From contig CAVWLB010000001.1 of NCBI GenBank assembly GCA_963755695.1, positions 124,001 to 188,000 on the forward strand: DNA of 64,000 bases, written 5' to 3'. Below the pieces are notes generated by a model. That model worked only from the letters and a program-made list of their open reading frames with translations. It did not search any database and had not been told where the DNA came from. A program made the position numbers and the translations under genes. Positions 49,489 to 58,493 of this stretch are shown here, piece by piece. How positions within the stretch are numbered: the first letter of the stretch is position 1; every line of letters starts with the position of its first letter. The DNA is from QHWT01 sp963755695 (GTDB lineage: Bacteria; Acidobacteriota; Vicinamibacteria; Vicinamibacterales; 2-12-FULL-66-21).

Positions 49489-51153
49489 CTATTTCATCGC
49501 TCGATACGGTTCGAAGTCTTTCCAGATCTGCTCGATCACCTTCGGATCGACCACCTGGGTTTCCGCTTTGTCAGGCTGCTTCTCCGAAAAGAGCATGAAC
49601 TTGACGGTCCCGCACTGCGGTCCGAGCGCGCCGGGATCGAAGACGTAGAGACCTTCGGAGATCTCATCGTTCTCCGAGATTCGGTGTTCGAGCCTGAACG
49701 GGTGGATTGGCAGCACCTCGGCCTCGCCACAGAAAGCACGCATCTTCGAGAAGCCCGACCTGAAGTGCTTGATCGATGGGATGGCTACGCCCTGGGTCTG
49801 GGCGGCGCCCCTGGCGACCTTTGTCCAGAAGCCTTCCACCAGTTTCGGTGTGATGCGGACCAGCAGGGTTTGTGAGAAATCCGCCACGTAATCGGTCCAG
49901 TTGCCGAAGTCCATCAGTGGCCGCACGAATGCCTGCTGCGGGTCGGGAGGGCGCGCACCCGAATTACGGTCGCGCCCGCTCACCTGGTCCGGTTGGTGCT
50001 CCGCGGCGTAGGTCATCACCGGCGTGATAAAAGCGATGTCGAAGTCGGTCGAGGAGATCTGATAGGGGTTCAGACTGCCCGCGCGTCGCTTGACGGCCTC
50101 CTCGAGCGAGTCGGTTGGAAACGGCCGCCCCGGTTCCACAGGAAGGTGTGTTGCGCTCGGCGGCGCGGCATCCTTCTTCTTTTTCTCAGCCGACTGGACG
50201 GCCTCGCAGACATCGGAGAGAGGAACGAGGCGCGGGTCTCCCTGCATCCGTTCCTCCTTGTTGTCCTTGTCGTCGACGATGGACGTGATTCCAACGATGC
50301 GGCCGCCGGTGGTAAAGACCGGACCACCTGCGCTGCCAGTCTCCAGGATGAGATCGGGCACGATGCCATGCGAATCGACTCGGCTCACCGTTCCGGAGGT
50401 CATCCCTTTCTGCTCGCGAAGCGGCACGCCGATGGTAAAGATCTCCTGTCCATTTGCGAGCGGCGGTTTTGCGGTCTGTGCGCATTCCAGCGGCAGCGGC
50501 CGCATCGATGCGGTCACTGTCGGATCGGCCCAGAGGATGGCGACATCCCGGGCAGGATCGGCGGCGAGCACGGTCGCGGCAATCTTGACCGTGCGCGTGA
50601 TCTGGACCTCCACGGATGTCGCGGTGCCGACGGCGCGCTGATTCGTCGCAATCGTCCCGTTCGCGTCGATCAGGAATCCCGACGCGTGAGTGGTCGGAGA
50701 CCAGACCGCGACGACGCTATTCTGCCACTCGGTCATGAGCGACGAGGCTTCGTCCACCAAGGGTGCTGAAGACGTGTCCCGGTCGGGGCCCGCGGCCTCG
50801 ATCTCCGCGTTATTGGTTGTGAGCTCGAGAGCTGCCTCGCGACCGGCGGCGATGTCGACCACCTGTCTCCATTGATACGCTTTGCCGTCGAGCACGACCG
50901 GCCGGTCGGATTCCACCGTGTAGTTTCCCGGGGGCAGCCTCACCTCCGCGGTGCCGTCTTGTGTGGTGACGATCCGCCGGGGAGGCGCGGTGGCCGGATT
51001 GTCGCTGATCAACAACGCATGATGCGGTACCGGCGTCGGCTTTCGATCAACGTCGAACAGGACGATCTTGATATGGAGGACGCTGTTCGCCTGGACATCG
51101 CCCGCGCGGGGCTCGATCAAGAGCAGGGTTGCAACGAGCAGCGCGCGGAGCAT
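49489..51153 (-). CDS. Secreted trypsin-fold pseudoprotease with N-terminal Ig-like domain
   Basis: 554 residues. Signal peptide MLRALLVATLLLIEPRAG, start ATG 51153. Residues about 25-105 look like a carboxypeptidase-regulatory or CNA-B-like beta domain (GTAEVRLPPGNYTVE). Residues about 140-300 have the HtrA/trypsin layout: FLIDANGTIATNQRAVG, DPARDVAILWAD, LETGSAGGPVFTTGGRIVGI. The histidine position of TNxHxV is an arginine (TNQRAV). The serine of GNSGGP is an alanine (GSAGGP). Only the aspartate remains, so peptidase activity is not expected. The C-terminal 200 residues match nothing I know (VRPLMDFGNWTDYVADF). A binding or sensing role in the periplasm is inferred. Confidence 0.78.
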   Translation of the reverse strand: MLRALLVATLLLIEPRAGDVQANSVLHIKIVLFDVDRKPTPVPHHALLISDNPATAPPRRIVTTQDGTAEVRLPPGNYTVESDRPVVLDGKAYQWRQVVDIAAGREAALELTTNNAEIEAAGPDRDTSSAPLVDEASSLMTEWQNSVVAVWSPTTHASGFLIDANGTIATNQRAVGTATSVEVQITRTVKIAATVLAADPARDVAILWADPTVTASMRPLPLECAQTAKPPLANGQEIFTIGVPLREQKGMTSGTVSRVDSHGIVPDLILETGSAGGPVFTTGGRIVGITSIVDDKDNKEERMQGDPRLVPLSDVCEAVQSAEKKKKDAAPPSATHLPVEPGRPFPTDSLEEAVKRRAGSLNPYQISSTDFDIAFITPVMTYAAEHQPDQVSGRDRNSGARPPDPQQAFVRPLMDFGNWTDYVADFSQTLLVRITPKLVEGFWTKVARGAAQTQGVAIPSIKHFRSGFSKMRAFCGEAEVLPIHPFRLEHRISENDEISEGLYVFDPGALGPQCGTVKFMLFSEKQPDKAETQVVDPKVIEQIWKDFEPYRAMK

Positions 51154-51176
51154 AAGGTCATCCTGGTCCCGTGATC

Positions 51177-51924
51177 GCGGGAAGTCAACGCCGCGGCCTT
51201 TTGGAGCTCCGAACCGCGCGCGCTGGAGGTGACGGTAACGCCCGGGTCCGGCGAGATCCTGACCGTGCCGATCCAATCGTTCGAACCCGGCTTGACGGGA
51301 ATCGCCGTCCTCATCGCCTCGGGCGGAGCATTCGAGCCGCTGCGCCACCTGCGGTACGACGAGGATCGTGCCGGTTTTATCGCCGCGGTCCTCGACGTGC
51401 TTCGCAACCACGCGCCGTCGATCCACGAGCGTGTCGACTGCGGCGCGTTCGATCTGTCCAGGCATTTAGATCTCGGATATGCTGCAATCACGCCGACGGT
51501 GCGTCGGGGTTTCATCGAACTGTCGAACCGCCGCTACGCGATCGCACTGGGAGACGCGCACGTGGTGATCGATCCGATCACCGGACAAGGGGCCAACAGC
51601 GCGTCGCACGCGGCCGCCGTCTTGTGCCGGGCCATTCGGCACGCGGCGTGTTTCGATCGATCGTTCTGCGAGCGCGCCGAACAGGAAATCTGTGCGTACG
51701 TCGTGCCGGTCAGCGATGCGTCGAACGCACGGCTTCAACCTCCAGCGCCGCACTTTCGTGAGTTGCTGGCGGCGGCGGCGCGGAATCAGGAGATCGCCGA
51801 CTTCTACGGCGACGGCTACCGTCATCCGGATCGATTCTGGGCGATCGCGTCGAGCTCCGAGCGGACGGCCGCTTTCCTGAACGAGATGGACCGCAAGCGG
51901 AGCTCCTCAGCAATACAGACGTAG
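51177..51924 (+). pseudogene. C-terminal fragment of a styrene-monooxygenase-like FAD enzyme
   Basis: The open frame after the stop at 51173 encodes about 249 residues, with a GTG at 51229 as first usable start. It matches the C-terminal half of StyA-type flavoprotein monooxygenases: RALEVTVTPGSGEIL, then FIELSNRRYAIALGDAHVVI and DPITGQGANSASHAA. The N-terminal Rossmann region with GxGxxG is missing because the start of the divergent pseudoprotease gene lies immediately upstream. Without it FAD binding should fail, so the gene is probably a remnant. Expression from the GTG cannot be excluded. Confidence 0.7.
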
Positions 51925-52093
51925 CGGATGGCGCTTGAACGCCTCGACCGGCTGCATCGATAGTGGTTGAGGCCGTTGCGGGAAGGGCGAAGGGCCTGAA
52001 TCGTCGCCGGCCGGCGCGGCGTCTAAGCTGGCAGCGAATATCCGCGGAACCTCACTATCAGTGTGTCTGGCATCGCGCGAATGGAGATTGATC

Positions 52094-52696
52094 ATGAAAC
52101 AGCTTCTCGTGGGCGTCCTGTTGTCGGGTCTACTCGCGCTCCCGGCGTTCGCGGCGCTGAAGCGGGGCGATACTGCTCCAGGTTTTTCGGCAAAGGCGTC
52201 GTTAGCGGGGAAGGAGTTCACCTTCTCACTGGACGAGGCTCTCAAGAAGGGGCCGGTCGTGGTGTACTTCTATCCGTCGGCGTTCACCGGCGGGTGCAAC
52301 ATCGAGGCGCACACGTTTGCGGAAAACAAGGAGAAGTTCGACGCCGCCGGCGCGAGCATCATCGGCGTGTCGGCCGATAGCATCACCAGACTGAACGCAT
52401 TTTCGGCTGATCCGCAATACTGTGCGGGCAAGATAGCGGTCGCCTCCGACGCCGACGGCGCCGTCAGGACCTCATACGATCTCAAGAAAACGGATGCGAA
52501 GCCCGGTATGAAGGACACGCGGGGCGAGGAAATCGATCACGCCTTCACGGAGCGAACGACCTTCGTGGTGACACCGGACCACAAGATTGCCGCGACGCTG
52601 TCGAGCGCAGACGACAAGATCACCCCGGCCGAACACGTTGAGAAATCGCTGGCCGTCGTGCAGCAGCTCGCCGGCAGCAAATCAGCGAAACACTGA
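52094..52696 (+). CDS. Periplasmic peroxiredoxin (AhpC/TSA, BCP/PrxQ-like)
   Basis: 200 residues from the ATG at 52094 with GGAG upstream. The signal peptide ends near LPAFA. The peroxidatic cysteine lies in VVVYFYPSAFTGGCNIEAHTF, which keeps the PxxxTxxC motif. A second cysteine in DPQYCAGK could resolve it. The family reduces peroxides at the expense of a thiol donor. The lack of TxxCxxE glutamate spacing seen in BCP proteins is compensated by the nearby E. It is followed after four bases by the DUF1992 gene, so the two may be co-transcribed. Confidence 0.9.
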   Translation: MKQLLVGVLLSGLLALPAFAALKRGDTAPGFSAKASLAGKEFTFSLDEALKKGPVVVYFYPSAFTGGCNIEAHTFAENKEKFDAAGASIIGVSADSITRLNAFSADPQYCAGKIAVASDADGAVRTSYDLKKTDAKPGMKDTRGEEIDHAFTERTTFVVTPDHKIAATLSSADDKITPAEHVEKSLAVVQQLAGSKSAKH

Positions 52697-52700
52697 GACT

Positions 52701-53045
52701 GTGGCATTCGAGAAGATTGCAGAGATGAAGATCCGCGAGGCGATCGACGCGGGTGAGTTCGATGATTTGCCGAACGCCGGCACACTGCTCGACCTCGAAC
52801 CATACTTCTCGATGCCTGCTCACCTGCGCATGGCGTATTCCGTCCTCAAGAGCGCGAACTGCCTGCCGGAAGAGATTCAGCTCTTGAACGACGTCGCTCG
52901 CCTCGAGGCCGAGGTTGCCGCGGCTGCCGATGCCGACATTGCCGCGCGAGTCTCTGTGGACCTTCGTCATGCCCGGCTTCGACTCGCGGTTGCGTTGGAG
53001 CGATTGCGGGCCGACTGCCGGTCCCGGTCGCGTCGCCAGCGGTAG
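52701..53045 (+). CDS. DUF1992 (DnaJ-C28-type) protein
   Basis: 114 residues from a GTG four bases after the peroxiredoxin stop. The conserved core is EKIAEMKIREAIDAGEFDDL, then PNAGTLLDLEPYFSMPAHLR and MAYSVLKSANCLPEEIQL. This is the DUF1992 domain, found alone in bacteria and in eukaryotic DNAJC28. The usual GKGKPL motif is replaced by PNAGTLLDL. The C-terminal helix is basic. Function unknown. Confidence 0.88.
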   Translation: MAFEKIAEMKIREAIDAGEFDDLPNAGTLLDLEPYFSMPAHLRMAYSVLKSANCLPEEIQLLNDVARLEAEVAAAADADIAARVSVDLRHARLRLAVALERLRADCRSRSRRQR

Positions 53046-53198
53046 CTTTCCGCTGGCGGGCGGCTTCAGGACTCCGGTTCATGGCTCGAGCTGTCGCAGG
53101 CTCAGCGCCAAGCAATCAGCCGCACGGGTCGATTCGATCGCAAGAGACGGAGTGTCTGCCGTCACGGTCTGCGCGATAGTGAAAGCGTGACGTGCGAG

Positions 53199-54275
53199 AT
53201 GACGGGCATGCAGAAACAGGCGCACGAGCCAGCGAGCCCCGATCCGCGATGGTATGCGGTCGTGACCCGCGATCGTCGTGCGGATGGCACCTTTTACTAT
53301 TCAGTCGATACGACGGGCGTGTATTGCCGGCCGTCCTGTCCTTCCCGCCGCGCGAATCCGAAAAACGTCCGCTTTCATCCGACCGCGGCCGACGCCGAGC
53401 GGGCGGGATTCCGTCCCTGCCAGCGCTGCAAGCCTGACCAGCCGTCACTCGGGCACGTCCACGCCGCGAAGGTGGCCGGGATTTGCCGGGTGATTGAAAC
53501 GGCTGAGGAGACTCCACATCTCGCGGAACTTGCGGCTCGCGCCGGCATGAGCCCATACCACTTTCATCGCGTGTTCAAGGCTGTGACCGGCGTCACGCCG
53601 AGAGCTTACGCTGCTGCGCACCGGACCAACCGGGTGCGCCGCGAACTCGCAAAAGGGAGCAAGACCGTGACCGAGGCCATTTACGACGCAGGATTCAGTT
53701 CTGGCGGCCGCTTCTACGAGACCTCCGATCAGGTATTGGGCATGACGCCAACCGCTTACCGCGCCGGCGGCGTCGACGCGGAGATCAAGTTCGCCGTCGG
53801 TGAATGCTCGATCGGATCGATTCTGGTGGCGCGAAGCGCCAAAGGCGTGTGCGCAATCCTGTTGGGCGACGACCCCGACGCGCTGGTGCGTGATCTTCAA
53901 GACCGTTTTCCTCACGCCGCTCTGGTCGGCGGCGATGCCGCCTTCGAGCGGACGATCGCGACGGTGGTTGGTTTCATCGAACAGCCAGCGATCGGTCTCG
54001 ACCTGCCGCTGGATGTGCGCGGCACGGCATTCCAGCAACGCGTCTGGCAGGCGCTGCGCGACATTCCGGTTGGGGCGACTGCAACCTACACCGAGATTGC
54101 CACGCGGATCGGTGCGCCGAATGCGGCGCGCGCGGTGGCTCAGGCCTGCGGCGCGAACGGCCTCGCGGTGGCGATTCCCTGCCACCGCGTCGTCAGGACT
54201 GACGGAACACTGTCAGGCTATCGCTGGGGCGTCGAGCGGAAGCGGAAGCTGCTCGAGAAGGAAGGCGCGGCATGA
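53199..54275 (+). CDS. ada: Bifunctional Ada regulator / O6-methylguanine-DNA methyltransferase
   Basis: About 358 residues from the ATG at 53199; a GTG at 53187 would add four. Residues 10-85 are the Ada zinc domain with four cysteines (TGVYCRPSCPSR and FRPCQRCKPD), the first being the methyl acceptor from phosphotriesters. An AraC-type helix-turn-helix covers about 90-180 (LAARAGMSPYHFHRVFKAVT and VTEAIYDAGFSSGGRFYE). The C-terminal methyltransferase has the acceptor cysteine in VAIPCHRVVR. All functional cysteines are present. The stop overlaps the next start (ATGA), so the dioxygenase gene is part of the adaptive-response operon. Confidence 0.95.
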   Translation: MTGMQKQAHEPASPDPRWYAVVTRDRRADGTFYYSVDTTGVYCRPSCPSRRANPKNVRFHPTAADAERAGFRPCQRCKPDQPSLGHVHAAKVAGICRVIETAEETPHLAELAARAGMSPYHFHRVFKAVTGVTPRAYAAAHRTNRVRRELAKGSKTVTEAIYDAGFSSGGRFYETSDQVLGMTPTAYRAGGVDAEIKFAVGECSIGSILVARSAKGVCAILLGDDPDALVRDLQDRFPHAALVGGDAAFERTIATVVGFIEQPAIGLDLPLDVRGTAFQQRVWQALRDIPVGATATYTEIATRIGAPNAARAVAQACGANGLAVAIPCHRVVRTDGTLSGYRWGVERKRKLLEKEGAA

Positions 54276-55017
54276 TCACCGCAAGCCATGCGAAATCAAT
54301 CAGCGCCGACGACATCGAAACGCGCGTGGAGCAGTACGACTGGCCAGCGGTTGAGAAGCATCTCGATGCCCATGGGTCGGCGACATTCCCCGGGCTCCTG
54401 ACCGCCACCGAGACGAGTGGGCTCGCGAATCTCTACGCTGACGACGGGATGTTTCGCAGCCACGTCGTCATGGCGCGACACGGGTTCGGCCGCGGCGAGT
54501 AACAAGTACTTCAAATACCCGCTGCCGGAGACCGTCAGCGAGCTGCGGACCTCGCTCTATCCGCGGCTGGTGGCGATCGCCAACCGATGGAACGAGGCAA
54601 TGGGCATTGCCGTCCGCTATCCCGCCGCGCATGCCGACTTCATCAGGCGCTGCCACCAGGCGGGTCAGACTCGGCCGACCCCGCTCCTGTTGCAGTACCG
54701 GGGAAGGAGACTTCAACGCCCTGCACCAGGACGTCTACGGCGAGCACCTGTTCCCCCTCCAGGTGATGGTCCTGCTTTCATCGCCGCATGAAGACTTCAC
54801 CGGAGGGGAGTTCGTGCTCGTCGAACAACGTCCCCGTATGCAGTCGCGCGTCGAGGCGGTTCCTCTCGATCGTGGCGATGGTGTCGTCTGGGCCGTGCGC
54901 AACCGCCCGATCCGGGGAACGCGCGGTACCTATCGGGTCAACATGCGCCACGGTGTCAGCCGGCTTCGATCCGGTCACCGCCACACGATGGGAGTGATCT
55001 TTCACGACGCAAAGTGA
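54272..55017 (+). CDS. 2-oxoglutarate/Fe(II) dioxygenase in the ada operon (two frameshifts)
   Basis: About 247 residues after removing extra bases near 54503 (an A in AA) and 54702 (a G in GGG). The corrected junctions read GRGEYKYFKYPLPETV and LQYREGDFNALHQDVYG. The iron site is HQD in NALHQDVYGEHLFP with a distal histidine in MRHGVSRL. R and H in LRSGHRHTMG could bind 2-oxoglutarate. AlkB is the usual Ada-operon dioxygenase, but this protein belongs to the prolyl-hydroxylase-like branch. Its overlap with ada suggests a role in alkylation damage or a linked stress response. The frameshifts look technical. Confidence 0.8.
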
Positions 55018-55119
55018 AGCTGGTCCGTCAGAAGCACTGACATTGCCTAGCGCAGGCTTGACTGGTAGTTTTCGGGGCGAGTAGCCTTCGGGTCGTCTCC
55101 CTGGCAGGCTGACTCCCGC

Positions 55120-57003
55120 ATGCCGACGAACCGAGCGCAATACCGGCCCCGTGAATACCTTCGCCTCATCTTCAGGCAGGCGCCCGGCGCGGTCTGGGCG
55201 ACAGACCGTGATTTGCGGCTCACCCATGTGCAGGGACGAACGGGAATACTCGACGAGGCCGAGTCACTGCGGCTCATCGGGACCACGATCTATGACTTCG
55301 TGGGCAGCCGCGATCCCAGCGAACCAGTGATCGCGCACCATCTCGCCGCGCTTGCCGGAGGCCGGCAGTCGTTTCAATATCTTCGTCACAGCCGGTGGTT
55401 CGAAGTACTCATCGAGCCGCTCCTCGCCGACACCGGCACCATCGTCGGCTGTGTGGGTGCCGCGATGGACGTCACCACCCAGCGCGAGACGACCCAGAAG
55501 CTTCACCGATCCGTCTCGCTCCTCCAGGCCACGCTCAATGCCACGGCGGATGGAATCCTGGTCGTCGATCGGCAGGGCCTCGTCGCCACCTGCAATCAGC
55601 GATTTCTGACGCTATGGCGTGTGCCGCCGACACTGGGAAAGCGTGGCGACGATGCCGCGCTCCTGTCTTTTGTTTCGGATCAACTCGATGATTCGAAAGC
55701 ATTTCTGGATGCGGTTCGCGATCTGTACGCGTCACCTGAACAACAGGCTTTCGACGTTCTTCGATTCAAGGACGGCCGCGTGTTCGAACGGCATTCGATG
55801 CCGCAACTGGTCGACAGCGAGCCGGTGGGTCGAGTCTGGAGTTTTCGCGACGTCACCGACCGTGAACGGCTGCTTCACCGCGCCACGTTCCTGGCGGATG
55901 CGGCGCGGCTCCTGTCGTCGCTCGATGTCAAACGGGCGCTGTCCTCGGTGGCGCATCTCGCCGTCCCGTATCTCGGCGAGATCTGCGCAGTGGATCTGAT
56001 CCACGAGCGCAAGCCCGAACGACTGCTGGTCGTTGGCAACGATGGCGATCCCGAGCGCGCCCCGGCGGTGCATGCCGGAGCGCTTGGCGGTCACTCGGTG
56101 ATTTACACCGCGGGCTCACGATCGCACATGGCGATTCCGCTGATGTGCAGGGACGAGGTCCTGGGCATGCTCACCCTCGTGGCCCCGGCGGCAAAGCAGT
56201 ACACCAAAGAGGATCTCGAACTATGCGAGGAACTCGGGCGTCGTATTGCTCTCTCGATCGACAATGCGCGGCTGTACGAAGGCGCGCGGAAGGCCATCAT
56301 CGGCCGTGACGAGTTCCTCTCGATCGCCGCGCACGAGATCCGCGGGCCCCTCGCGTCAATTCATCTGGCCGCGCAAAGCCTCCTGCGCGGATCGCTGCCG
56401 CCGGCGGCCGTGCGGACCGCGCTCGACGTGATTCAGCGCGAGGACCGCCGGCTCGGCCGGTTCGTCGAGGATTTGCTCGATCTCGGACGCATTCGAACCG
56501 GCCAGCTGAACTTCGAGATCGAGGAGGTCGATCTCGGAACGATCGTGCGCGATGTGGTGTCGAAATTTTCCGGAGAGCTGGCACAGAAGAGTTCGCCGGT
56601 CACCGTGACGACCGGCGGCGACCTCACCGGGCAGTGGGATCGCGGCCGCCTCGAACAGGTCGTCACGAATCTGGTATCCAATGCGCTGAAATACGGTGAT
56701 GGGAAACCAATCCAGATCACGGCCGAGCGGTCGGGCGACCATGCGATCCTGCAGGTCGCCGATCATGGGATGGGGATCGAGATAGGAGAGCTCGCCAGAA
56801 TATTTGATCCGTTCGAACGAGTGGTCGAGGCACGTCACTATGGCGGCCTGGGCCTCGGTCTGCACATTGCCAAAACCATCGTCGACGGATTGGGCGGGAC
56901 GATCACCGTGGACAGCCACCCGGGTGCGGGTGCCACCTTTACGGTCAAACTGCCGGTGTCAAGGAGCGCAGGCGATGGGCGGAGCGATCCTGGTGGTCGA
57001 TGA
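55120..57003 (+). CDS. Sensor histidine kinase, PAS-PAS-GAF-HisKA-HATPase
   Basis: 627 residues. First PAS about 10-120 (IFRQAPGAVWATDRDLRLTH). Second PAS about 135-255 (LQATLNATADGILVVDRQG). GAF about 265-405 (LDVKRALSSVAHLAVPYLG). HisKA with phospho-acceptor in FLSIAAHEIRGPLASIHL. HATPase with N box VTNLVSNALKYG, G1 VADHGMGIE and G2 GGLGLGLHIA. No transmembrane helix, so the input is cytosolic. The last 29 bases overlap the response regulator gene, which is the likely partner. Confidence 0.93.
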   Translation: MPTNRAQYRPREYLRLIFRQAPGAVWATDRDLRLTHVQGRTGILDEAESLRLIGTTIYDFVGSRDPSEPVIAHHLAALAGGRQSFQYLRHSRWFEVLIEPLLADTGTIVGCVGAAMDVTTQRETTQKLHRSVSLLQATLNATADGILVVDRQGLVATCNQRFLTLWRVPPTLGKRGDDAALLSFVSDQLDDSKAFLDAVRDLYASPEQQAFDVLRFKDGRVFERHSMPQLVDSEPVGRVWSFRDVTDRERLLHRATFLADAARLLSSLDVKRALSSVAHLAVPYLGEICAVDLIHERKPERLLVVGNDGDPERAPAVHAGALGGHSVIYTAGSRSHMAIPLMCRDEVLGMLTLVAPAAKQYTKEDLELCEELGRRIALSIDNARLYEGARKAIIGRDEFLSIAAHEIRGPLASIHLAAQSLLRGSLPPAAVRTALDVIQREDRRLGRFVEDLLDLGRIRTGQLNFEIEEVDLGTIVRDVVSKFSGELAQKSSPVTVTTGGDLTGQWDRGRLEQVVTNLVSNALKYGDGKPIQITAERSGDHAILQVADHGMGIEIGELARIFDPFERVVEARHYGGLGLGLHIAKTIVDGLGGTITVDSHPGAGATFTVKLPVSRSAGDGRSDPGGR

Positions 57004-57337
57004 CGACGAAGACATCCGGACGATGTTGTCGGTCGTGCTGTCTGCTGAAGGATATTGTGTCGTCGGAGCCGCCGACGGATTGGAAGCGCTCGAGCGCATC
57101 CGCAGTGACGGCCTGCCGGCCCTGATGTTCGTCGATCTGATGATGCCGCGAATGAACGGCGAGGACCTGATCCGCGCAATTCACATGGATGCTTCGCTTG
57201 CACGGATTCCGATTGCGATTATTTCCGGGCAGCTTACCGCTCGGACTCCGGCTCAGACGCCCGGCGTGATCGCTCGTCTCGCCAAGCCGGTCGAGCTCGA
57301 TGAACTCCTCACCGTCGCTCAACAGTTCGCCGCGTAA
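56975..57337 (+). CDS. Single-domain response regulator
   Basis: 120 residues from the ATG at 56975, with AAGGAGCG upstream inside the kinase gene. Receiver features: LVVDDDEDIR, phospho-aspartate in MFVDLMMPRMNGEDL, a serine in IAIISGQ and lysine in RLAKPVEL. There is no output domain, as in CheY/DivK-type regulators. It is probably phosphorylated by the overlapping kinase. Confidence 0.93.
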   Translation: MGGAILVVDDDEDIRTMLSVVLSAEGYCVVGAADGLEALERIRSDGLPALMFVDLMMPRMNGEDLIRAIHMDASLARIPIAIISGQLTARTPAQTPGVIARLAKPVELDELLTVAQQFAA

Positions 57338-57413
57338 CCAGCGAACCGCGAACCGCGAACCGCGAACCAGCGAACCTGAGAACCAGCGAGAACCCGAGAA
57401 CCCGAGAACCCGT
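57338..57413. repeat. Tandem GCGAACC and GAGAACCC repeats
   Basis: Several GCGAACC units pass gradually into GAGAACCC units between the response regulator stop and the DUF1835 gene. Both arrays are near-perfect. Confidence 0.88.
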
Positions 57414-57426
57414 TAGGATCGCAGCA

Positions 57427-58458
57427 ATGCCAAAGACCGATGAACTATCCCCGCGGACGATCGCGAACGTTTCGGCGACAGCGCGTTTCCTCCACGTCGC
57501 GAACGGCACCTCCACTACCGAGACCATTTCAGCCGCGGCCATTCCGGGCATGCGATCGATCTGGGCCGATCCGCTGTACGAAGGACCCGTGCCTGGCGGA
57601 TTGAGCGACGGCGAATTGCTCGACGTACGCGCGCGCTACCTCGCCGGAGCAGACCAGGGCGACGTCGACCGGGTGAATGACTTGCGGCGCTGGCGACAAG
57701 CGATCGAGGCGCACGAATCGTACGACGAGCTCGTTCTCTGGTTCGAGCACGACCTCTTCGATCAACTCAATCTGATACAGCTCCTCAGCTGGATCAGGAC
57801 ATGCGTCCCTGGCGGGAAGGTCGTGAGTCTCGTGTGCATTGGATCGTTTCCTGATCATCCGCGGTTCAAAGGACTTGGCGAGCTTTCACCAGTCGAACTG
57901 GCATCGCTCTTCGAGACGCGCCGACCGCTCAGTGACGCGCAGTACGCACTCGCAGAGCGGGCGTGGAAGGCGTTCAGGGAACCGGGACCCGACGCGCTCG
58001 AGACTCTGCGTCACTCCGGTACCGACGCGTTGCCCTACTTCGCGGCGGCACTGGAGCGCTTTCTGCAGGAATATCCATCGACGATTGATGGACTCTCACG
58101 AAGTGAGCGTCGGCTCTTACAACTCGCGGAACCCGGTCCCATCCGCGTGGAAGCCGCGTTTCCGCGTATGCACGATGGGGAGGACGCGTACTACATCACC
58201 GACTGCTCGCTGGCGGGACTCGTGGCGGTGCTCTCGCGCACATCTCCTCCGCTTCTTGGATTCACTGGCGATCCGGGCGCAGACGATCGCGTCCTGCACG
58301 GATCCGTCAGCCTTACCGAGGCTGGAAGGGAAGTCCTGGCGGGACGGCGAGATCGAGTTGGGTGCGGCCTGGATCGTTGGCTCGGGGGTGTGCACCTGGA
58401 GAGCGGAGGAGTCATCTGGCGGTGGGATGAGGACCATCGGCGCCTGGCGCAAGGCTGA
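57427..58458 (+). CDS. DUF1835 domain protein
   Basis: 343 residues. The N-terminal half matches DUF1835: FLHVANGTSTTETISAAAIP, WADPLYEGPVPGGLSDGELL, YDELVLWFEHDLFDQLNLIQ and KVVSLVCIGSFPDH. The C-terminal half has a winged-helix-like stretch (LSRSERRLLQLAEPGP). The family has no proven function. The ATG follows the repeat array by thirteen bases. Confidence 0.85.
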   Translation: MPKTDELSPRTIANVSATARFLHVANGTSTTETISAAAIPGMRSIWADPLYEGPVPGGLSDGELLDVRARYLAGADQGDVDRVNDLRRWRQAIEAHESYDELVLWFEHDLFDQLNLIQLLSWIRTCVPGGKVVSLVCIGSFPDHPRFKGLGELSPVELASLFETRRPLSDAQYALAERAWKAFREPGPDALETLRHSGTDALPYFAAALERFLQEYPSTIDGLSRSERRLLQLAEPGPIRVEAAFPRMHDGEDAYYITDCSLAGLVAVLSRTSPPLLGFTGDPGADDRVLHGSVSLTEAGREVLAGRRDRVGCGLDRWLGGVHLESGGVIWRWDEDHRRLAQG

Positions 58459-58493
58459 GCAATGCCCTCCGGAAGGCTCAACCATGCATCGGA

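Noticed and set aside
57338..57413. CRISPR-like array
   Set aside because: Units are 7-8 bp with no spacers, so it is a simple tandem repeat.
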